64,000 nucleotides of DNA, from positions 1 to 64,000 of the forward strand of contig CANLSM010000005.1 of the NCBI GenBank assembly GCA_947493745.1. The letters are read 5' to 3'. Positions 15,695 to 24,710 of the stretch are shown here, piece by piece; position 1 is the stretch's first letter, and each line of letters starts with the position of its first letter. The position numbers and the translations under genes are program-made. Origin of the DNA: an uncultured Paracoccaceae bacterium. GTDB taxonomy: Bacteria > Pseudomonadota > Alphaproteobacteria > Rhodobacterales > Rhodobacteraceae. The notes beneath the pieces are model-generated. The model was not told the origin of the DNA. It saw only the letters and a program-made list of their open reading frames with translations, and searched no databases.

Positions 15695-18600
15695 ATGCCT
15701 TACTCACAATTTCTCAACCGAAAAAATAGAGACGTCTCTTCAATCACAAGCCCGCCGACGGCTAGCGTCCGGGACTCGGTACTTTTGGGCCCCACCCGCA
15801 CCCTTCCGGAGCAGACAACATTCCTTGATCTCTTTCGCGAGGCGGCCAGCGCAACACCCGATGCCATTGCCGTTCGGTTCGCCAGGGACGCCGTGAGCTA
15901 CCGCCAGCTTGATCGCCGCTCTGACGAGCTGGCCAAGCGGCTGGATGCGCACAAGGCTGACCACGAGTTCGCGGCCCTCTTGCTGCCAAACGGCATTGAC
16001 CTGATTGTGGCCATGGTTGCCGCGATGAAAGCGGGTCTTCCCTTCGTGCCGCTCGACCCCGAATGGCCTGCCGAGCGGCTGAACAGAATTCTGGGGCAAC
16101 TCGACAATCCCGTGGTTCTGTCGATCTTTGCCCAGGCCGGCCAGATCGTCGTTCCCCACCTCTGTCAGTATGTTCCGGTCGGTGCCTCCCATGAAGAATT
16201 CATCGAATATCAAGGCGACATCGTCCAACCTGAACAGCTGATCTATGGCTTCTTCACATCCGGCTCCACCGGTGAGCCGAAATGCGCGCTCAACAAGCAT
16301 ATCGGTCTTCTGAACCGGATCATTGCGATGACCGATCTGTTCGGAGAGCCGGACACCCATGTCGTTCTCCAGAACTCGAAGCAGGTCTTCGACTCGTCCA
16401 TGTGGCAGATCCTGTGGCCGCTTTCGGGTGGTGGCACGGTGGTTGTTCCGCGCAAGGCCGCGATCCTCGATCTTCAGGAAATCATCGGCATCATTGACAC
16501 GCACAAGATCACCATGACCGATTTCGTGCCGAGTGTTTTCAACCTGCTCGTCGACCGGGTTGAGCGAGACCCCGACCTGCAGGCAAAGCTTGTCAGTCTG
16601 CGCACGCTTCTGCTCGGCGGTGAGGAAGTGAATGCGCGTGCCTGTCAGCGCTTCAAGGCCATCTTCCCTCACGTGCAGCTGATCAACACATATGGCCCGA
16701 CCGAAGCCTCCATCGGCAGTGTCTTTCATCAGATCTCAGGGCGGGAAGAGGTTGTGGTCCCGATCGGTCGTCCGATTGCCAACACCCTTGCGACCATTCT
16801 TGATGATGACGGCAAGCCGGTTCCGGTCGGAATGCCCGGTGAGATCCACATCGGCGGCATCTGTCTGGGGGCCGGATATCTTCGCAATCCCCAGAAAACG
16901 GCGCAATCGCTGCGCAAGGTGAACCATCCCCTGATGCCGCAACAGACGCTCTATCGTACCGGCGATATCGGCAAGCTTGATGAAAAGGGCCATATGGTGT
17001 TTCTCGGACGGCAGGATTTTCAGGTGAAGATCAACGGCATTCGCATCGAGCTGACCGAGATCGAAGGGGCGCTCTGCAAACATGCCGATATCAAGGAAAG
17101 CAGGGTCGTGGCCGTCGAGCCGACCGTCGGCCGAAAGGTTCTGGTCGCCTTCTATTCGGGTCAGCAGAAACCGCCAGCCGCTCTCCGGCAATGGATGACC
17201 CGCTGTCTTCCCAAAGGCTTCATGCCGACGCAGTTCGTGCACAAGGACCAGCTTCCCCGCACGCATAACGGTAAGATTGATCGCAAGGCACTCTCTGCGG
17301 AGGCCATCGACCTCTTTCGGACTGAGGCACCGGTCGATCTGCTCCCGACCAGGGACGGCGTCATTGCTCTGGCCCGCAGCGTCCTGGGAACACCCGAAAT
17401 CGGCGAGACCACGAACTTCTTTGAGGCGGGCGGCGACTCTCTCAGCGCGCTGGGGCTCTGCATGGCGGTCGAGAAGGCTTACGGGTTCCGGGTCGACCCT
17501 ACGGTGATCTACGCAACGCCGGTTATGGGGGAATTCGTTGCCTGCGTCCTCGATCCGGCAAAGCGCGACGCTGCCAGCGGCAAGGACGCCGATCTGAAGC
17601 AGGCCATCGCGGATGTGAATGCAACACAGATACCGCCCGCCACTCTGGTCCGGGGGAATGCCGCATCCAAATGCATCCTTCTGCTCGGTGCCACAGGGTT
17701 CATTGGCGCGCATCTGCTCGCTACTTTGCTGGCGCGCACCCGGATCAAGGTCGTGTGCCTGGTGCGGGCAAAGGATGACCGGGATGCAGCCAGACGCATC
17801 GGTGAGGCCTTGCGCTCATTCGGCCTGTCAGATCAGGGGCTCGCCAGGAATTGCATCGCGGTCGCGGGCAATCTTGAAGAGCCGGGCCTCGGTCTCGGCC
17901 CGGACCGTTTCGACTGGATCAATGCCCAGGCGGACATGATCGTCAATTGTGCCGCCCGCATCGATTTCCTGCATGGCTACGAGCAGCACAAGACGACGAA
18001 CGCTCTCATCATCCCGACCCTGATGGCCATGTGCAACTCCGGCAACCCCAAGAGCATCCAGCATGTGTCGAGTTTCGCGGCCTTCGAAACCGGCCTTCTG
18101 GGCAGGAAGCTGACCGACGCCGACGCCGCCATGCCGATAACCGTCCCGGGACAGGGATACGGGCTGTCGAAATGGGTCGCCGAACGCCTGATGGAGAAGT
18201 GTATCGAAGCCGACCTGCCCGCGAATATAGTAAGGCTTGGCGAGATTGGCCCGAGCCGGAAAACCGGCTTGCCAAATCCGACGGCGATGCTGAACAGCGT
18301 CCTTGCCGCCTGTCTGGAATTGCAGATCTGGCCGAAGGACATGGCCCCCTTCGATCTGACAAGCGTGGACTGCGTGACCGCCGGTCTTGTGGACCTGATC
18401 CTGGAGCCCGCCTTGCGCGCCAAGCGCCTGCATCTGATGGAACCGGTGCCGATCACCCTGTCGGAATTCGCCGATTGCGCGCAAGAACAGGGCGTACCCG
18501 TTCAACCGGTGACCTATCTCGAATTCGTCACGAAGGTCAGTGAGGCCGCCTCCGGAACCGGGGCCTCGCCGGAACTGCGTCGCCTCGCGGCACTTCTTCC

Positions 18601-18805
18601 CGCACCGGACCCGGAACAGGAGAGACAGGTCGTCTTTTCGGACGCGACAACATCGGTCGAGGTCTCGGCTGCCAGTATGCCGAGTTCCTACGCGATCGAC
18701 GACACACCAAACATCCGAAAGAAGGCGATCGCCCAGTATGTATCTGTTCTCATTGCAAGAAAATTTGGAAAATGTGATTCAATTCAGAAAGGCCTGACGG
18801 CATGA
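15695..18805 (+). CDS. NRPS-like protein: adenylation, carrier and thioester reductase (A-T-R)
   Basis: A 1036-residue single-module synthetase. The adenylation domain (about residues 35-530) has FTSGSTGEPK near residue 186, NTYGPTEAS and the late catalytic Lys527 in HNGKIDRK. Its A4 region reads VFDSSMW, so the Asp that usually holds an alpha-amino group is present. The carrier domain has the phosphopantetheine Ser582 in GGDSLSAL. The reductase (about 650-1000) has the NAD(P)H motif GATGFIG at 665-671 and the catalytic pair Tyr822/Lys826 in YGLSK. There is no condensation domain. It would activate one acid, most likely an amino acid, and release it as an aldehyde. ATG 15695 follows AGAGG. 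The stop overlaps the next start (ATGA). The substrate is unknown. Confidence 0.9.
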   Translation: MPYSQFLNRKNRDVSSITSPPTASVRDSVLLGPTRTLPEQTTFLDLFREAASATPDAIAVRFARDAVSYRQLDRRSDELAKRLDAHKADHEFAALLLPNGIDLIVAMVAAMKAGLPFVPLDPEWPAERLNRILGQLDNPVVLSIFAQAGQIVVPHLCQYVPVGASHEEFIEYQGDIVQPEQLIYGFFTSGSTGEPKCALNKHIGLLNRIIAMTDLFGEPDTHVVLQNSKQVFDSSMWQILWPLSGGGTVVVPRKAAILDLQEIIGIIDTHKITMTDFVPSVFNLLVDRVERDPDLQAKLVSLRTLLLGGEEVNARACQRFKAIFPHVQLINTYGPTEASIGSVFHQISGREEVVVPIGRPIANTLATILDDDGKPVPVGMPGEIHIGGICLGAGYLRNPQKTAQSLRKVNHPLMPQQTLYRTGDIGKLDEKGHMVFLGRQDFQVKINGIRIELTEIEGALCKHADIKESRVVAVEPTVGRKVLVAFYSGQQKPPAALRQWMTRCLPKGFMPTQFVHKDQLPRTHNGKIDRKALSAEAIDLFRTEAPVDLLPTRDGVIALARSVLGTPEIGETTNFFEAGGDSLSALGLCMAVEKAYGFRVDPTVIYATPVMGEFVACVLDPAKRDAASGKDADLKQAIADVNATQIPPATLVRGNAASKCILLLGATGFIGAHLLATLLARTRIKVVCLVRAKDDRDAARRIGEALRSFGLSDQGLARNCIAVAGNLEEPGLGLGPDRFDWINAQADMIVNCAARIDFLHGYEQHKTTNALIIPTLMAMCNSGNPKSIQHVSSFAAFETGLLGRKLTDADAAMPITVPGQGYGLSKWVAERLMEKCIEADLPANIVRLGEIGPSRKTGLPNPTAMLNSVLAACLELQIWPKDMAPFDLTSVDCVTAGLVDLILEPALRAKRLHLMEPVPITLSEFADCAQEQGVPVQPVTYLEFVTKVSEAASGTGASPELRRLAALLPAPDPEQERQVVFSDATTSVEVSAASMPSSYAIDDTPNIRKKAIAQYVSVLIARKFGKCDSIQKGLTA

Positions 18806-20151
18806 AACTTACCAAGTCAAAAGAGCTATTCGAGCGCGGACAGGATCTTCTCCCCGGTGGGGTAAGCTCTCCGGTCAGGACCTTCGGCGAGGTTGAGACG
18901 CCGCCCCTCTATATCAGGGAGGGCAAGGGCGGATATGTCACGGATGTTGACGGCAACCGGTACCTGGATGTGATGTGCGGCCTCGGCCCGGCACTTCTGG
19001 GCCATGCGCATCCCAGGCTTTGCGAGGCCGTCAGTCAGCAGATGGCCAAAGGCGCGGTTTATGCCGCCGGGACTGAAATGGAGTACGATCTGGCCGACCG
19101 GATCAAGGCCCACTCCCCCGCGATCCAGAAACTGCGCTTCGTCTGCAGCGGAACCGAGGCCGTCATGAGCGCGGTGCGCCTTGCCAAGGCCCAGACCGGT
19201 CGCTCGGCCATCGTCAAGTTCAATGGCTGCTACCATGGCCACTCAGACATCATGCAGGGCCATATCACCAAGGGAAAATCAAGCTCCGACCGCGCCCGCA
19301 GCGGTATTGATGGCGAGATCGTCAACAACACGGTGGTCTGCGACTACAATGATCTGGCCCAGGTGAGGGATGTCTTCAAAAAGGCTCCAAATCGGTTTGC
19401 CGCCATCATTCTTGAACCGATTGCCACCAACATGGGGCTGGTCCGCCCGGACCGTGGCTTCCTCGAAGGTCTGCGCGAGATCTGCGACGAACACCATGCG
19501 CTGCTCATCTTCGACGAGGTCGTTGTCGGATATCGCGTGCAACTGGGCAGCGTGACCAACTGGTGCGGAGTGACGCCCGATCTCATCACCTATGGCAAGA
19601 TCATTGGCGGCGGAACGCCCGTGGGCCTCTATGGCGGCAAGGCCGAGATCATGGACCAGCTCGATCGCGCAGGCGGTGTGTTCCAGGGCGGGACCTTTGC
19701 CGGCAATCCGCTGACGATGGCCGCGGGGCTTGCAACCATGGACATTCTTGAGCAGGAGAACTTCTACACCGATCTGAATGGTCTGGGTGTGGCGTTCGAG
19801 GCGGCCCTGCTCAAAGGGTTGCGCAAGGCCGGGGTCCCATTCACCGTGGATCGGATCGGGTCGATGTTCTCGCTCATCCTCGCCCCCGGTCTGGAACGTC
19901 TGAAATCACGCGCAGATGTCGCCCGGCAGGACAGTCACCTGTTCTCAAGACTGCATATGGACCTCGCCTCGAAGGGCTTCCTGCTGCCACCTTCCATCGA
20001 GGAACCGGGGTTCATCAGCTCCGTCCACAAAGCAACCGAACTGCGGGCACTCGCTGAGGCCATCGCAACCAGCCTCGGCAAACTGCTCGACATCGACCCA
20101 AATCTTGTGAAGAAGCGCTCAGCGGAAGTGGAAGACATGCTGGTGCAATAA
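18802..20151 (+). CDS. glutamate-1-semialdehyde aminomutase-like class III aminotransferase
   Basis: A 449-residue enzyme with a strong HemL signature: LPGGVSSPVRTF near residue 17, DVDGNRYLDVMCGLGPALLGH, VCSGTEAVMSAVRLAK, LLIFDEVVVGYR and Lys266 in YGKIIGGGTPVG. HemL moves the amino group of an alpha-amino aldehyde to give a 1-amino-2-ketone. Here it overlaps the A-T-R gene by 4 bases (18802-18805), so it is coupled to the likely source of an amino aldehyde. It is probably not the housekeeping hemL, because no tetrapyrrole genes are nearby and Rhodobacterales commonly make ALA by HemA. The operon ends in a hairpin at 20164-20187. Confidence 0.88.
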   Translation: MKLTKSKELFERGQDLLPGGVSSPVRTFGEVETPPLYIREGKGGYVTDVDGNRYLDVMCGLGPALLGHAHPRLCEAVSQQMAKGAVYAAGTEMEYDLADRIKAHSPAIQKLRFVCSGTEAVMSAVRLAKAQTGRSAIVKFNGCYHGHSDIMQGHITKGKSSSDRARSGIDGEIVNNTVVCDYNDLAQVRDVFKKAPNRFAAIILEPIATNMGLVRPDRGFLEGLREICDEHHALLIFDEVVVGYRVQLGSVTNWCGVTPDLITYGKIIGGGTPVGLYGGKAEIMDQLDRAGGVFQGGTFAGNPLTMAAGLATMDILEQENFYTDLNGLGVAFEAALLKGLRKAGVPFTVDRIGSMFSLILAPGLERLKSRADVARQDSHLFSRLHMDLASKGFLLPPSIEEPGFISSVHKATELRALAEAIATSLGKLLDIDPNLVKKRSAEVEDMLVQ

Positions 20152-20163
20152 CTGCCAATGCAG

Positions 20164-20187
20164 GAGACGGGGATGCCGCCCCGTCTC
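20164..20187. terminator. bidirectional hairpin terminator candidate
   Basis: A perfect 9-bp stem, GAGACGGGG (20164-20172) pairing with CCCCGTCTC (20179-20187) around a 6-base loop, lies 12 bases after the aminotransferase stop. It sits between that gene and the convergent acetyltransferase gene ending at 20226. It lacks a long T-run but its place fits termination of both units. Confidence 0.55.
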
Positions 20188-20225
20188 TTGCGCTCTCTAG
20201 GCGCGGGTGGGACGCGACGACACAT

Positions 20226-20789
20226 TCAAGGGATCGGTTTCCTCTCGATTGGTCGCGCCGGGTTGCCCACGACCACCTGCCCCGGCCCCACATCCTTGGT
20301 GACAACGCTTCCGGCACCGACAACGGCCCCTTCGCCGATTGTGACGCCTGCCAGAATGATGGAGCCACCGCCGATCCAGGCGCGCTTTCCGATATGGACC
20401 GGATAGGCGATCTCCAGACCCTCAACGCTGCGCTTCACCGGGTCCTGATGATGCTCCGCACAATAGATCTGCACGTTGGGACCAAGCTGACATTCATCCT
20501 CGATCGTGACCGTGGCGCAGTCCAGAATGGTACAACCCGCATTGAGAAAGACGTGACGGCCAAGCCGGATATTGATGCCATAGGCGCAATGGAACGGGGC
20601 CTCGATGATCGCATCCTGTGATGTGATCAGCTGACGGAGTTTCGGGCCGATATCACCCCTTTCACCGGGCGGCAGGGTGTTGTGCTGATGGACCGCAATC
20701 CGGGCCGCGATCCGAAGCCCCTCAAGCTCGTCATCAAGGCAGGTATACCACTCACCCGCTTCCATCTTCTCGCGTTCGGTCCTTTTCAT
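20226..20789 (-). CDS. hexapeptide-repeat O-acetyltransferase (maltose/galactoside type)
   Basis: A 187-residue left-handed beta-helix acetyltransferase of the Maa/LacA/NodL kind. The N-terminal MKRTEREKMEAGEWYTCLDDEL is the typical Mac domain, followed by hexapeptide repeats such as ILDCATVTIEDECQLG and GGGSIILAGVTIGEGAVVGAG. It acetylates a sugar or other small acceptor from acetyl-CoA. The ATG at 20789 is preceded by AAGGA; the open frame continues upstream without homology. It is convergent with the aminotransferase operon and may or may not belong to that cluster. Confidence 0.88.
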   Translation of the reverse strand: MKRTEREKMEAGEWYTCLDDELEGLRIAARIAVHQHNTLPPGERGDIGPKLRQLITSQDAIIEAPFHCAYGINIRLGRHVFLNAGCTILDCATVTIEDECQLGPNVQIYCAEHHQDPVKRSVEGLEIAYPVHIGKRAWIGGGSIILAGVTIGEGAVVGAGSVVTKDVGPGQVVVGNPARPIERKPIP

Positions 20790-21128
20790 GATGCGGTCCT
20801 TCGATCCCTGAACGGCATGGTAACCATGGCCATCGCAGTACTGGCATGTGTCGACGAGACCTGCATCTGCTTTTTCCGCCTCGGGATCAAAAGAGAGTTG
20901 GAGGCAGGACGGCCAACCCGGTCTGGCGGAAGAACATCGAGATGGCTTCCCGGTAACGCATGCGATCAACCGCCTGGCCGTCGCGGAAGGCAGATTTTTA
21001 TCCTATCGGGCCCCAAACTCCGCTCTGAGGCGGCCTGATCCAAAATAGCCCTAAAAGCGCCAACATTCTCTGGACCCTAGCGCAGCAACCCGGCATTGTG
21101 CGGCCGATCTGAGTTTTGGACCAATAGA
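20790..21128. other. intergenic stretch without recognised gene
   Basis: A 339-base region between two divergent genes (the O-acetyltransferase and the prepilin-peptidase-like gene). It must hold their promoters, but I see no convincing -35/-10 pair, repeat or small gene with a ribosome site. Confidence 0.4.
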
Positions 21129-21584
21129 ATGACAAGTACCAACTGGCTGGACTGGAGCGCCACCCCGTTTCTTCTGGCCGCCCTCGTGTGGATTTCCTGG
21201 GTGGACATCAAGACCCTCAGAATCCCGAACAGCGCGACCATCCCGCTGATCGTGGCTGGCCTGGCGCTTGCCGCCATCCGCAGCGGAGCGATCCCGGTGC
21301 CGAACCTGATCGGCGCGGTTGCCGGTTATCTGGTCTTCGCGGGTCTGGGCATGTTGTTTCACCGCCTGCGCGGGGTCGAGGGGCTGGGGCTTGGCGACGC
21401 AAAACTCACCGCTGCCGTGGGCGCATGGCTCGGCTGGCAGGTTCTGCCGATCTTTGTCCTGATCGCCTCGTCCAGCGCGATGATTGCGGCCCTGTTCTTC
21501 GCTGTACCGTCAGCCAACCGGATCGCCTTCGCGCCGTGGCTGGCTTTCGCATTCATGCTGGTCTGGCTTAATTTCTTGATCTGA
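21129..21584 (+). CDS. A24-type prepilin peptidase-like membrane protein (CpaA-like)
   Basis: A 151-residue polytopic membrane protein. The two catalytic aspartates of GxGD proteases are visible: Asp in ISWVDIKTLRIPNS and Asp in GLGLGDAKLTAAVG. It lacks the N-terminal cytoplasmic methylase domain of full PilD, as CpaA of Flp/Tad pili does. It would cleave type IV prepilin leaders at the inner membrane. No pilin or tad genes are in the window, so it is isolated here. ATG 21129 is chosen because the frame upstream is short and not membrane-like. It is convergent with the HlyD gene, 5 bases apart. Confidence 0.8.
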   Translation: MTSTNWLDWSATPFLLAALVWISWVDIKTLRIPNSATIPLIVAGLALAAIRSGAIPVPNLIGAVAGYLVFAGLGMLFHRLRGVEGLGLGDAKLTAAVGAWLGWQVLPIFVLIASSSAMIAALFFAVPSANRIAFAPWLAFAFMLVWLNFLI

Positions 21585-21589
21585 AACCG

Positions 21590-22891
21590 TCATTCCTCGC
21601 GAAAGGCGCGGGTGAGTTGATCGGTGATCGGGCGCATCAGGTAGCTCAGCACCGAGCGTTCGGTGGTCTGCAGATACCCCTCGACCGGCATGCCGGGGAT
21701 CAGATCAACGTCTCCGAGACGCGCCAGTTCATCGGCGGTGATCGCCAGCGTCGCGCGGAAATAATTCAGCCCCGTCGCCTCATCCAGAACCGTGGTGGGC
21801 GAAATGCCTGACACCCGGCCCGTCAGTTCCGGCGTGGTGCGGGCGTTGAAGGCCGGAAAGCGAACCCTTGCCGTCTGTCCCGGATAGACCTGATCAATCG
21901 AGGCCGGGTCGATGCGCATGTCAAAGGTCATGTCCTCGTCGGTCGGGACGATCTGCACGATCGTGGCACCCGGCGGGATCACACCGCCAATGGTGAAAAT
22001 CTGCAATTCATGGACAATGCCTGCATCGGGTGCCCGGATTTCCGTGCGGGCCAGCTGGCGCTCGGTCGAGACAAGCTGCTGGATCAACTCCTGCACGGTG
22101 GTGTCGACCGCCTGCAGTTCCGAGACCACCTGCTCGTGAAACTCCCGCGAGATCTGGAGGATTTCAAGCTCTGCATCACGGATCGAGTTGTCGACCCGCG
22201 CCCGCTCAGACACGTGCTCGGCAATCTGGCCCAGCAGATCGGACCGGCTGCGCTGCAGGCCCAGAACCTGACTGTCCACCACCAGACCGCGTTCGTTGAG
22301 CGAGAGTGCGGCTTCCAGTTCCTGTTCGACATAGGCCAGTTGCTCTCTCTTGGATGTGACCAGTGCATCGACGCCCGCGATCTGATTTCCGAACTGGTTA
22401 ATCCGTTCCTTGAGCTGTTCGACCCGGCCCTGTTGCATCGCGCCGCGGGCGGCCATGATCTCCAGCTGGCCGTCGCGCGATTGTACCAGCCGCGCGCCAC
22501 CCACCAGTTCAGAGGTAACAGGCTCCGGCTCCGGCTCGCCGCGCTGCTCGGCCCGCAAGCGCGCCTGCTGGGCAAGAGCATCGGAAAGACGCGCCCGGTA
22601 GATCTCCGCATTGGCCCGCAGCAGCGTGTCTTCCAGCCGCACAAGCACATCTCCGGCCTCGATCTGATCACCATTCTCGACCAGAATTTCCGAAACGATG
22701 CCCCCGTCGATATGCTGGACCGAGCGGGTGTTGCCATCGGTCACGACCGTGCCGCTGGTGATCACCGCACCATTGATCTCGGTCACCACAGACCAGGCGA
22801 TGATACTGCCCAACAGAAGGATCGAGGCAAGGGTGCCGACAATCCCGACCCATCGCAATCCGGTGCGGGGTTTGCGCTGCATGGTTATCAT
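21590..22891 (-). CDS. HlyD-family type I secretion periplasmic adaptor
   Basis: A 433-residue membrane fusion protein. One N-terminal membrane helix (VGIVGTLASILLLGSIIAWSVV) is followed by a lipoyl half-motif (VQHIDGGIVSEILVENGDQIEAGDVLVRL), a long Glu/Gln-rich coiled coil, and a C-terminal beta-barrel part (ELTGRVSGISPTTVLDEATG). It bridges the ABC exporter to an outer-membrane TolC protein, which is not in the window. The ATG at 22891 follows GGAGG and overlaps the exporter stop (ATGA 22888-22891). It is the last gene of the RTX operon. Confidence 0.93.
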   Translation of the reverse strand: MITMQRKPRTGLRWVGIVGTLASILLLGSIIAWSVVTEINGAVITSGTVVTDGNTRSVQHIDGGIVSEILVENGDQIEAGDVLVRLEDTLLRANAEIYRARLSDALAQQARLRAEQRGEPEPEPVTSELVGGARLVQSRDGQLEIMAARGAMQQGRVEQLKERINQFGNQIAGVDALVTSKREQLAYVEQELEAALSLNERGLVVDSQVLGLQRSRSDLLGQIAEHVSERARVDNSIRDAELEILQISREFHEQVVSELQAVDTTVQELIQQLVSTERQLARTEIRAPDAGIVHELQIFTIGGVIPPGATIVQIVPTDEDMTFDMRIDPASIDQVYPGQTARVRFPAFNARTTPELTGRVSGISPTTVLDEATGLNYFRATLAITADELARLGDVDLIPGMPVEGYLQTTERSVLSYLMRPITDQLTRAFREE

Positions 22892-24612
22892 TCGCCCGCC
22901 TCCGCAAGCCTGGGTTTGGTGGTCACGGCCTGCAGAACCTCGGCCTTGTCACCGAACTGGGCCATACGGCCATCCTGCAAAACCAGAACCTTGTTCACCG
23001 CCGCAATCGCGCTGGGGCGATGCGCCATTACGATCACCGTGCGCCCGGCCTGCCGCATCTTGGTAATCGCTTTCGACAGGGCCGCGTCCCCGACCGCATC
23101 GAGATGCGCGTTCGGTTCGTCCAGCACGACCAGCGCCGGATTGCCATAGAGCGCGCGGGCCAGACCGATCCGCTGAATCTGCCCGCCGGAGAGGACATGG
23201 GTGCCCTGCCCGCATTGGGTCTCATAGGCGTCCGGCAGCTTCAGGATCATCTCATGTACACCGGCAAGCTCGGCGGCCGCGATCACCGCTTCATCCTCGG
23301 CCTCCGGGTTGAAGCGGGCAATATTCTCCCGCACCGTGCCGGGCATCAGCTCAAGCGCCTGCGGCAGATAGCCGATATGGCGGCCAAGATCGCTGGTCGC
23401 CCATTTCTCCAGCGTCGCCCCGTCGAGTCGCACGGTCCCCGCATCGGGTTGCCAGCCGCCGACCAGCATTCTCGCCAGTGTCGATTTGCCCGACGCACTC
23501 GGACCGATCACGCCCAGCCCGTCACCGGGTTCAAGGGCGAAACTGATCCGGTCGAGGATCGGCTTACGCTCGGACCCGACCCTGCCGCCGGGCGCATAGC
23601 GGGTCAGTTCCTGAACCTCGACGACACCCTTGGGATCGGGCAGCGCAAGCGGCATCTCGGCAGAGCCCGAGCCTTCCATCACCTCTTTCAGCCGCCTGTG
23701 CGCCTCGCGCGCCCGCACGACCGAGCGCCATTGTCCGATCACCTGATCGACCGGCGCCAGCGCACGGCCCGCAATGATCGAGGCGGCCACGATCATGCCC
23801 GGCGAAATCTCGGCCTTCAGCGCCAGATATCCGCCAAGCGCCAGCAGCGAGGATTGCAGCAACAGCCGGAACGCCTTGGAGGTCGCCGTGAACCCCTCGG
23901 CCCGCTCGCTGCCATCCTGTCCGGTGGCAAGACCGTCGCCATGCATTCCCGTCCAGCGCTGCTTGACGTTCTCAAGCATCCCAAGCGGCAGAATGGCGTC
24001 CGCATTCCGCTTGCTCTGCTCGACGAAGCTGCTCTCGGCCGCGTCCATCGCCATGGCCTTGGCAAAGGGCAACCTGGTCGTCCACTGGTTGAGAAGTGCC
24101 AGAACGGTCACGACACCTGCCCCTGCAAGCGCCAGAAATCCCAGCCAGGGATGAATGATGAAAACAATGGCGAGGTAGAACGGGATCCAGGGCAGGTCAA
24201 AAAGTCCCATCATCGGCGGGCTCGACAGAAACCCGCGCACCACGGACAGATCATTCAGCGGGCGTTGCCGGATCTGCGCACCGTCCAGCCCCATGCGCAC
24301 CCAGCAATCGAACACATCCTTGCCGACGGTCTGGTCCAGCCGGTGTGCCGCCCGCGACAGCATTCGCGCCCGCAGGAAATCGTAAAGACCGAGGAAGAAG
24401 TAGAGCACTACGACGATCAGGAACAGACCCTGCAGGGTCGCAAAGGATCCGCTCGCCAGCACCCTGTCATAGACCTGCAACATGAACATCGGCCCGGTCA
24501 GCATCAGGATATTGACCGCCGCACTCAGAAGCGCCACGGCAACGAATGTCCGTCGCAAGGGCCGCAGCGCCACGCGATACAGGTTACGGTCTGTGGAACT
24601 CGGTTGTCTCAT
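22888..24612 (-). CDS. type I secretion ABC transporter, permease-ATPase (PrtD/HlyB-like)
   Basis: A 574-residue half-transporter. The membrane domain spans about residues 1-310. The ATPase has Walker A GPSASGKST, signature LSGGQIQRIGLARAL and Walker B LVVLDEP. There is no C39 peptidase or C39-like domain at the N-terminus, so it belongs to the PrtD/AprD protease/lipase-exporter group. It should recognise the C-terminal tail of the giant RTX protein encoded 98 bases upstream. A hairpin in that gap may lower its expression relative to the RTX gene. The start at 24612 has a weak ribosome site. Confidence 0.95.
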   Translation of the reverse strand: MRQPSSTDRNLYRVALRPLRRTFVAVALLSAAVNILMLTGPMFMLQVYDRVLASGSFATLQGLFLIVVVLYFFLGLYDFLRARMLSRAAHRLDQTVGKDVFDCWVRMGLDGAQIRQRPLNDLSVVRGFLSSPPMMGLFDLPWIPFYLAIVFIIHPWLGFLALAGAGVVTVLALLNQWTTRLPFAKAMAMDAAESSFVEQSKRNADAILPLGMLENVKQRWTGMHGDGLATGQDGSERAEGFTATSKAFRLLLQSSLLALGGYLALKAEISPGMIVAASIIAGRALAPVDQVIGQWRSVVRAREAHRRLKEVMEGSGSAEMPLALPDPKGVVEVQELTRYAPGGRVGSERKPILDRISFALEPGDGLGVIGPSASGKSTLARMLVGGWQPDAGTVRLDGATLEKWATSDLGRHIGYLPQALELMPGTVRENIARFNPEAEDEAVIAAAELAGVHEMILKLPDAYETQCGQGTHVLSGGQIQRIGLARALYGNPALVVLDEPNAHLDAVGDAALSKAITKMRQAGRTVIVMAHRPSAIAAVNKVLVLQDGRMAQFGDKAEVLQAVTTKPRLAEAGE

Positions 24613-24664
24613 TCACACATGTCTCGGCGTCCGAGGTGAAAAGGAACGGTTAAAGGCCCGGACA

Positions 24665-24688
24665 GCCCGACAACCAATGCTGTCGGGC
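24665..24688 (-). terminator. hairpin between RTX gene and exporter gene
   Basis: GCCCGACA (24665-24672) and TGTCGGGC (24681-24688) form a perfect 8-bp stem with an 8-base loop. On the minus-strand transcript it lies 23 bases after the RTX stop, followed by only a weak U stretch (CUUUAACC). Partial termination or mRNA processing, rather than full termination, would let the exporter genes still be read. Confidence 0.45.
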
Positions 24689-24710
24689 CGCAGATTCGGA
24701 CCAAGACCCC

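Noticed and set aside
18802-20151. Housekeeping hemL (tetrapyrrole synthesis)
   Set aside because: The sequence is HemL-like, but the gene overlaps a reductive NRPS-like gene, a second HemL-like gene is in the same operon, and no tetrapyrrole genes are nearby. A pathway-specific role is more likely.
22010-24639. Plus-strand frames of 379 and 539 codons over the HlyD and ABC exporter genes
   Set aside because: They are antisense to two well-defined type I secretion genes and look like random basic His/Arg-rich sequence.
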